Source of the DNA: Vicinamibacteria bacterium
GTDB taxonomy: Bacteria; Acidobacteriota; Vicinamibacteria; Vicinamibacterales; UBA2999
Assembly: GCA_025924295.1 (NCBI GenBank)
Contig: JAICEG010000119.1
Coordinates: 1 to 12,065, forward strand
Length of the DNA stretch: 12,065 nt
Reading direction: 5' to 3'
The first letter of the stretch is position 1, and every line of letters begins with the position of its first letter. Below the pieces are notes generated by a model that was not told where the DNA came from, ran no database searches, and saw only the letters and a list, made by a program, of their open reading frames with translations. A program made the position numbers and the translations under genes. Shown piece by piece: positions 7,138 through 12,065 of this stretch.

Positions 7138-8277
7138 ATGATCCGCATGCACTCGCTCGTCGAACGGATGATCGTCGCCATCTTCCTGGCGGCGCTCTGC
7201 CTTCCGATGATCGGGATGATGCTGAATCTCGATCGCGATGCGCCGTCGGCCGAGAACCGGACGCTGGCCGAATGGCCGCAACTGCGGTGGGACGAGCCAT
7301 CGCTCCGCGCGCTGCCGGAGCAGTTGACCCGCTACTTCGAGGACCACTTTGCCTTCCGTCAGCGACTGGTGCGGTGGCAGGCGGTTGTCCGGCTGCGCGC
7401 GCTGGGGGTCTCACCGTCAAAGGCGGTGATCAGAGGGCGCGACGGATGGCTGTTCTACGCTGACGATGGCGCGCTCGAGGATTACGCGTCGGCGCCGCCA
7501 TTGACCGATGCCGAACTCGAACAGTGGCGCAGCACCTTGCAGGACACCAGCGATTGGCTGCGCGTGCAGGGAATCGCCTATGCCTTCGTCATCTCGCCCG
7601 ACAAGCACGCGATCTATCAGGAATACATGCCGGGCACGATTCGCCGCGCGGCCGTGTCGCGGATCGATCAAGTGGTGTCTCACCTGCGCCGGCACTCAAC
7701 CGTCCGTGTGCTCGACCTGCGGCCGGCGCTCCTTGCCGCCAAAGCGGGCGAGCGCATCTACCATCGCACCGACACGCACTGGAACGACCGTGGCGCATTT
7801 GTCGGCTATCAGCACATCGTCGACGCGCTTGCGGAGGACGTTCCCGCACTGCGGGCTCGCGCACGCAGCACGTTCGAGCCGGTTGTGATGCGATCGGCGG
7901 GACTCGATCTCGCCGGCATGCTGGGTCTCACCGAGGTTCTGGATGAAGACGATCTGGTGCTCGTCCGCAGGCGCCCCGGCATGGCACGTATCCTCGAGCC
8001 GCCGCATCCAAACCGCCGCCTGATGCACCCGCGCATCGTGACTGAAGCGCCCAACGGCGGGCCGCGCGCCGTCGTCTTCATGGATTCATTCGGCGCGGGA
8101 CTCGTGCCATTCCTGTCCGAGGATTTCAGCCGCGCCGTCTATCTCTGGCAGACCAACATGGATCCGCTGGTCGTGATGCAGGAGCGACCTCAGGTTGTGA
8201 TCCAGGAATGGGTCGGCCGTCGTCTGTCGACGCTGCTCCCTTACAACTCGGTACGCGAGGCAAGTGCCTGGCGCTGA
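7138..8277 (+). CDS. AlgJ/AlgX-like SGNH-type O-acetyltransferase, membrane-anchored
   Basis: The 379-residue protein has an N-terminal signal-anchor segment (about 9-29) and an extracytoplasmic AlgX/AlgJ SGNH-hydrolase-like domain. Family marks in order are SAENRTLAEWP (37-47), YFEDHFAFRQRL (66-77), GRDGWLFY (100-107), ISPDKHAIY (152-160), TDTHWNDRGAF (211-221) and FMDSFGAGL (314-322). Asp212, His214 and Ser317 match the catalytic triad pattern of AlgJ/AlgX, so the enzyme is predicted to be active. It probably receives acetyl groups from the MBOAT protein and places them on an exported glycan. The start lies 4 nt after the MBOAT stop and lacks its own Shine-Dalgarno sequence, implying translational coupling; ATG at 7147 in the same frame is an alternative. 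The 3' end overlaps the convergent GT4 gene by 37 bp. Confidence 0.93.
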   Translation: MIRMHSLVERMIVAIFLAALCLPMIGMMLNLDRDAPSAENRTLAEWPQLRWDEPSLRALPEQLTRYFEDHFAFRQRLVRWQAVVRLRALGVSPSKAVIRGRDGWLFYADDGALEDYASAPPLTDAELEQWRSTLQDTSDWLRVQGIAYAFVISPDKHAIYQEYMPGTIRRAAVSRIDQVVSHLRRHSTVRVLDLRPALLAAKAGERIYHRTDTHWNDRGAFVGYQHIVDALAEDVPALRARARSTFEPVVMRSAGLDLAGMLGLTEVLDEDDLVLVRRRPGMARILEPPHPNRRLMHPRIVTEAPNGGPRAVVFMDSFGAGLVPFLSEDFSRAVYLWQTNMDPLVVMQERPQVVIQEWVGRRLSTLLPYNSVREASAWR

Positions 8278-9335
8278 ATGTCCGGAGAGTGGCCGCCAGG
8301 TCCGCGCTTGCCCGCGGCGAGCTGCGCGTAGAGCTCCTCGTAGGCGTCGATCATCTTCTCCACACCGAAGCGCGCGACGGTGCGGGCGCGAACGGTGGCG
8401 CGGTCCAGGGCGATGACGCCGGCAAGGCCTTCGACCATCTGATCGAGCGATGAAAACACGCCGCCTGTGATGCCGTCCTCGACAATCTCGTGCACGGCGC
8501 CGCGATCGAGCGCGGCAACTGGTGTGCCACACGCCATCGCCTCGGTCAGGACGAGGCCGAACGGCTCGCCCGTCTGCACGGGGTAGAGCAGTGCCCGGGC
8601 GCCGCCGAGGAGCGCAACCTTCGCCGCGTGCCCCACCTCACCTGCATAGGTCACGCGAATCCCATCGACGTGCGGCGCCACAGTTGTGCGGTAGTAGTCG
8701 TTCTCCGCCGCAGCAAGAATCAGTGGCAGGCCTGTCCTGCGTGCGACCTCGATCGCCTGCAGGACACCTTTGCCCTCGGTGAACCGCCCGAGATACAGGA
8801 GGTAGTCGCGTGGCGTAGAGGAGAACGTGAACGCCTCCGGGTCCACGCTGTGATGGATGGTGGCGACGACGTTGAGTCCGGCGAGCAACGCTGCCTGAGC
8901 GTGCGAGATCGCCACGAACGGCGCTTCAGGATAGTGCGACCAGAGGGCGATCTCGTCGCGGCTCGGAGCGTGATGCACGGTCTGCACGAGCGGCACGGCC
9001 GCGAGCCGCGTCAACGGCAGCGATATCGGCCACGATATCGCCTGATAGTGGATGACGTCGAACTCGGACGCCCGCTCGAGTGCGGCGGAGAGGTTGAGCA
9101 GTTCGCAGAGCTCCCACGGCCATGCCGAGGGATCTTCGCCGTAACCACGCGCGAGCGTGGCGTGAAGGTCAGCCGACGTGCGCGAGGTGCCCGTCGCGAA
9201 CAAGGTCACGCGATGTCCGCGCGCCACCAGTCCTTCGGTCAGCGACGATGTGAACAGCTCGACGGAGCTCGAGCCCGGTGGCGGAATCGAGGTGGCAACC
9301 GGACCAACCTGCGCGATGCGCAACTGACGAGTCAT
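8241..9335 (-). CDS. GT4-family glycosyltransferase (GT-B fold)
   Basis: The 364-residue soluble protein has both halves of a GT-B retaining glycosyltransferase. The N-terminal half has a loop of the type IPPPGSSSVE (17-26), followed by LTEGLVARGHRVTLFATGTS and FDVIHYQA. The C-terminal half has YLGRFTEGKG (181-190) and the nucleotide-sugar-binding block GEPFGLVLTEAMACGTPV (256-273), with Glu257 and Glu265 forming the EX7E motif. These enzymes transfer a sugar from a nucleotide donor to a lipid- or glycan-linked acceptor in the cytoplasm; the sugar cannot be read from the sequence. The ATG at 9335 shares an ATGA with the stop of the upstream gene, so the two are translationally coupled. A GGAG (9347-9350) lies 11 nt before it. 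The open frame continues 198 codons upstream as an Arg-rich shadow of the neighbour and is not included. The tail extends into the convergent acetyltransferase gene. Confidence 0.93.
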   Translation of the reverse strand: MTRQLRIAQVGPVATSIPPPGSSSVELFTSSLTEGLVARGHRVTLFATGTSRTSADLHATLARGYGEDPSAWPWELCELLNLSAALERASEFDVIHYQAISWPISLPLTRLAAVPLVQTVHHAPSRDEIALWSHYPEAPFVAISHAQAALLAGLNVVATIHHSVDPEAFTFSSTPRDYLLYLGRFTEGKGVLQAIEVARRTGLPLILAAAENDYYRTTVAPHVDGIRVTYAGEVGHAAKVALLGGARALLYPVQTGEPFGLVLTEAMACGTPVAALDRGAVHEIVEDGITGGVFSSLDQMVEGLAGVIALDRATVRARTVARFGVEKMIDAYEELYAQLAAGKRGPGGHSPDIQRQALASRTEL

Positions 9336-10453
9336 GCGCACGCGATCTCCAGGAATCGAGGCAGCACGGTGTGCGCGTCGAAGTGCTCGCGAGCGATCTC
9401 CGAGGCCCGCTTCGAGTGCAGCGTCCAATCTGCGGCGATTCGATCGAGCCCCTCGATCGCCTCCTCGCAGTTGGAGAATCTCAACAGTCCATTGCCAGTT
9501 GGCAGATGAGCGCTCCAGCCCGTGTCTTGCACGAGGGCCGGGCGCCCCGCGGCAAGGTAGCACTCCGTCCGATCGCTGAACCAGCCGGAACAGTAGCTGA
9601 CGTAGGCGTGCTTGGCGACACCGAACTCGGCGCGCGACCCCTGGATGAACGCGCGGTAGTCCCACAACGACCTCGACACGTCCATCGCATTCACGGTGTC
9701 CCAGCCGTGCTCGCGCAACAGGCGCTGCGGCCCGTTGACCGCCAGCTCGAAGCGGTGCGGCGTGCGCTTTGGGAGGTCGATGAACTTGATGAACTCGCGG
9801 TCCTTGTTGCCGTCGACGTCGGCGAAGCTTTCGATCTTCCACGTCATCACCGTCGTGAAGCGATCGCGGGCGGGCGGCGTGTCGCTCTGCCAGAGATCGG
9901 TCACGACCGGCTGCCACGTCTTGTGCCACGTGAACCCGCCGGTCGGGATCGTGTTGGCGGGTGTGCCGATGTTGGCGCCGAAGGTGAAGAGGCGATCGAA
10001 GCCCTTGAAGAAGTCGACGTACCAGCCTTCGGCTTTGGCGATCGCCAGCTGCGTGAACACCGGATCGGAATCGATGAAGACGCGGCGCGGAATCTTCACG
10101 TACTCATCGCGCCAGAACCACGAACCGCCGGACAGGTTCACGAACAGGTCGGCGTCCTCGCAGAACGCACGGACCGCTTCACGCGAGACGCCGTGATATT
10201 CGCCGCTGAAGTTGACGAACGACCAACGGTCGCCCAGCCCGAACGGTTCGAGGGCGTTGTTGATGTATCGCGTGCCGTAGGCGGGATCCTCGCTCCGGGT
10301 ATTCTGCTCGGGATCGTAGATGCACTCCCCGGTGTCCTCGATGTACAGCACCTCGTGACCAAGGGCGCGCAATCCCAGCAGGTACATCAGGGAGCACCAG
10401 GTCACGCCGCCGAAGGGATAACGGGCGATGATGCCGGCCACGAGGATCTTCAT
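9332..10453 (-). CDS. GT-B type glycosyltransferase, CgeB/GT1-like
   Basis: The 373-residue soluble protein begins with a Rossmann strand, MKILVAGIIARYPFGGVTW, and a HEVLYIED strand. Further on are ADLFVNLSGG (101-110) and RRVFIDSDPVFTQL (123-136), and a C-terminal nucleotide-sugar-like region, SGWFSDRTECYLAAGRPALVQDTGWS (289-314). The acidic residue and small-residue turn of that block (E297, AAGRPALV) resemble the PF13524 (Glyco_trans_1_2/CgeB) C-terminal domain. I infer a glycosyltransferase by this overall pattern; the donor is unknown. The ATG at 10453 is chosen because the Rossmann strand begins there; 29 codons of open frame upstream are Arg-rich and overlap the end of the exporter gene. 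It starts 14 bp after the ABC exporter stop and ends in a 4-bp overlap with the GT4 gene, so the three appear to form one operon. Confidence 0.82.
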   Translation of the reverse strand: MKILVAGIIARYPFGGVTWCSLMYLLGLRALGHEVLYIEDTGECIYDPEQNTRSEDPAYGTRYINNALEPFGLGDRWSFVNFSGEYHGVSREAVRAFCEDADLFVNLSGGSWFWRDEYVKIPRRVFIDSDPVFTQLAIAKAEGWYVDFFKGFDRLFTFGANIGTPANTIPTGGFTWHKTWQPVVTDLWQSDTPPARDRFTTVMTWKIESFADVDGNKDREFIKFIDLPKRTPHRFELAVNGPQRLLREHGWDTVNAMDVSRSLWDYRAFIQGSRAEFGVAKHAYVSYCSGWFSDRTECYLAAGRPALVQDTGWSAHLPTGNGLLRFSNCEEAIEGLDRIAADWTLHSKRASEIAREHFDAHTVLPRFLEIACA

Positions 10454-10467
10454 GCGGTCGGCTCTAT

Positions 10468-12065
10468 CTAGATTGCCGGCTCCAGCATATCGTCCTCGTC
10501 TTTGTCGTCGAGGGACTTCCCGATGCTGAGACGCGCGCACATCCGCCGGTACAGCTGATTCGACGACAACAGCTCTGCATGCGTACCCTGTGCGGAGATG
10601 CGGCCCTCGTGCAGGACGAGGATGCGATCGGCGTCTTGCACCGTCGACAGGCGATGGGCGATGACGAGCGTGGTGCGGCCCTGCCGCAGCCGGCGGAGTG
10701 CGTCAAAGACGGCCGCCTCCGAGATGGCGTCGAGTGACGATGTCGGCTCGTCGAGGATCAGGATCGGCGCGTCCTTCAGCAGCGCGCGTGCGATGCTGAG
10801 CCGCTGGCGTTCGCCGCCAGACAGGCTGCCCCCCGCTTGCGCAAGCGGCGTGTCGTAGCCCTGCGGCAGGCGCATGATGAAGTCGTGCGCATGCGCGGCG
10901 CGAGCGGCCTTCTGCACGTCATCGAGGGTGGCGTCCAGCCGGCCGTAACGCAGGTTCTCGGCGATCGTGCTGCCAAACAGCACCGCGTCCTGCAGCACGA
11001 TCGCGATGCGTTGACGGAGTCCCCTCAACTGGTACTGCGCCACGTCGACACCGTCGATGAGCACACGGCCCTGCTGCGGCTCGTAGAATCGCGGAACCAG
11101 GCTGGCCAGTGTCGACTTCCCGGCGCCGGTCAGGCCCACGAGCGCCACCATCTCGCCTGGCCGGGCAGTGAAACTGACATCGTGAAGAACCGGCCGCCCC
11201 TCGTCGTAGGCGAAGCTCACGTGCTCGAATCGGATCTCGCCGGCGATCGACGATGCGTCGATCGCGCCCGGCCTGTCGAGCGCCTCGGGCACGAGGGCGA
11301 GGACTTCCCGGACGCGGCGCGAGCTCGCAATCGCGTTCTGCAGCTTTCCGGTGGTGTACGCGATCGATGACAGAGGACCGTACACAGAGGCCAGATAGGC
11401 GATGACGACCAGCAGCCCGCCGATCGTGAGCTGACCCTGAAGGACGTGCAGCCCGCCAACCGCGAGCACCACCGCCGTGCCACACAAGGTGATCGCGCCC
11501 ACGACCCACGTGAACACTGACTCCTGCCACGTATAACGCAGCCGCGCCGACATGGTTTCCCGTCCGACGTCAGCGAAGCGATCGAGCTCGTGCGGCTCGC
11601 GGGCAAAGCTCTTGACCACTTTGATGCCGGACAGGATTTCGTACACCCGATCGACGAGCCTCGACTCGAGCTCCTTCACCTGCTGTGCACGGTTCACCAT
11701 CCGCGTCGAGTAGTAGCGCAGGCACGCGTAGAGCAACGGAACGACCGCGAGCGACAGGAGCGCCAGCGACGCATCCAGGCGAAGCAGGATGAGGAACATC
11801 GCGGTTAGCGTCAGCACCGACACGAACAGGGTGAGCAGACCGCTCATCACGAGGTCGTGCACGCAGTAGGCGTCGGCTTCCAGCCGATAGACCGAATCGG
11901 CAGTCCGCGTGACGACATGATGACGAAGCGCGAGCGCCTGCAAATGCGCCAGCAACCGCGCGCGCAGTGCGTAGACGAGCCGTTGCCCGGTGTCGACCTG
12001 CACCTGCACATTGATCATCGAGAGCGTCTGCGTGAGGACCTGCAGCAGCAGCCCGCCGCACACGA
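10468..12065 (-). CDS. ABC exporter, fused permease-ATPase (MsbA-like), N-terminus cut by window edge
   Basis: About 532 residues are visible; the start and probably the first membrane helix or two lie beyond the window. The type IV exporter membrane domain comes first, including the marker VYEILSGIKVVKSFAREPHELDRF (140-163 counted from codon 12063). The ATPase domain follows: Walker A GLTGAGKST (310-318), Q-loop Gln358, signature LSGGERQRL (414-422), Walker B ILILDEP (434-440), D-loop SSLD (442-445) and H-loop His470. All ATP-binding residues are intact, so the protein should work as a homodimer. The segment before the signature reads PLAQAGGS, without the usual X-loop glutamate. The C-terminus ends in an acidic tail, DDKDEDD. 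MsbA-like proteins flip lipid-linked glycans, lipids or drugs. The two glycosyltransferases downstream in the same operon favour a glycolipid or glycan cargo, which is inference. Confidence 0.93.
   Translation of the reverse strand, partial: VCGGLLLQVLTQTLSMINVQVQVDTGQRLVYALRARLLAHLQALALRHHVVTRTADSVYRLEADAYCVHDLVMSGLLTLFVSVLTLTAMFLILLRLDASLALLSLAVVPLLYACLRYYSTRMVNRAQQVKELESRLVDRVYEILSGIKVVKSFAREPHELDRFADVGRETMSARLRYTWQESVFTWVVGAITLCGTAVVLAVGGLHVLQGQLTIGGLLVVIAYLASVYGPLSSIAYTTGKLQNAIASSRRVREVLALVPEALDRPGAIDASSIAGEIRFEHVSFAYDEGRPVLHDVSFTARPGEMVALVGLTGAGKSTLASLVPRFYEPQQGRVLIDGVDVAQYQLRGLRQRIAIVLQDAVLFGSTIAENLRYGRLDATLDDVQKAARAAHAHDFIMRLPQGYDTPLAQAGGSLSGGERQRLSIARALLKDAPILILDEPTSSLDAISEAAVFDALRRLRQGRTTLVIAHRLSTVQDADRILVLHEGRISAQGTHAELLSSNQLYRRMCARLSIGKSLDDKDEDDMLEPAI

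Noticed and set aside
5915..7141. 408-codon + strand open frame within the MBOAT gene
   Set aside because: Arg-rich shadow in GC-rich DNA; the overlapping frame carries all MBOAT motifs.
5691..8277. Alginate biosynthesis operon (algI/algJ)
   Set aside because: The two proteins belong to the same families, but no alg polymerase, epimerase or export genes are present, so only an AlgI/AlgJ-like O-acetylation pair can be claimed.
8490..10471. Two long + strand open frames (8490-9509 and 9278-10471) antisense to the glycosyltransferase genes
   Set aside because: No recognisable domains or start signals, and low-complexity Arg/Val/Glu composition; the minus strand encodes clear GT motifs throughout.

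Overview
This 12 kb GC-rich window looks like chromosome from an Acidobacteriota-type bacterium. That is inference from gene content: the C-terminus of an acidobacterial duplicated orphan permease (ADOP/MacB-FtsX type), a TIGR03000-like domain fused to an exported methyltransferase, and a small secreted 'TLTGC' protein of a kind common in that phylum. There are no RNA genes, CRISPR arrays or insertion sequences. Ten protein genes cover almost all of the window; the first and last are cut by the window edges.

Left part (1-3.7 kb): four single genes on alternating strands. The permease tail (+) converges on and overlaps by 14 bp a VOC-SpoIIE/RsbU-type phosphatase fusion (-). A 75-bp divergent gap, with a TATAAT box beside the phosphatase start, separates that gene from an exported TIGR03000-methyltransferase (+). 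The methyltransferase converges on a small secreted protein (-). The gap between these two holds a 14-bp tandem repeat that also forms a long hairpin, probably a bidirectional terminator.

Right part (3.9-12 kb): two cell-surface glycan modules facing each other. On the + strand a GT-C (GT39/ArnT-like) membrane glycosyltransferase is followed by an AlgI-like MBOAT acyltransferase and an AlgJ/AlgX-like SGNH acetyltransferase. On the - strand, in order of transcription, come an MsbA-type ABC exporter, a CgeB-like GT-B glycosyltransferase and a GT4 glycosyltransferase. The last two share an ATGA stop-start overlap. The two modules meet tail to tail with a 37-bp overlap of coding ends.

A reasonable reading is that cytoplasmic GTs build a glycan or glycolipid, the ABC protein flips it, the GT-C enzyme adds a lipid-carried sugar outside, and the MBOAT/SGNH pair O-acetylates the product. 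The chemical product cannot be read from the sequence. No single component is a new family as far as I can see. The points most worth a second look are the VOC-phosphatase fusion, the exported methyltransferase fusion, the uncharacterised O-acetylation locus and the intergenic repeat.
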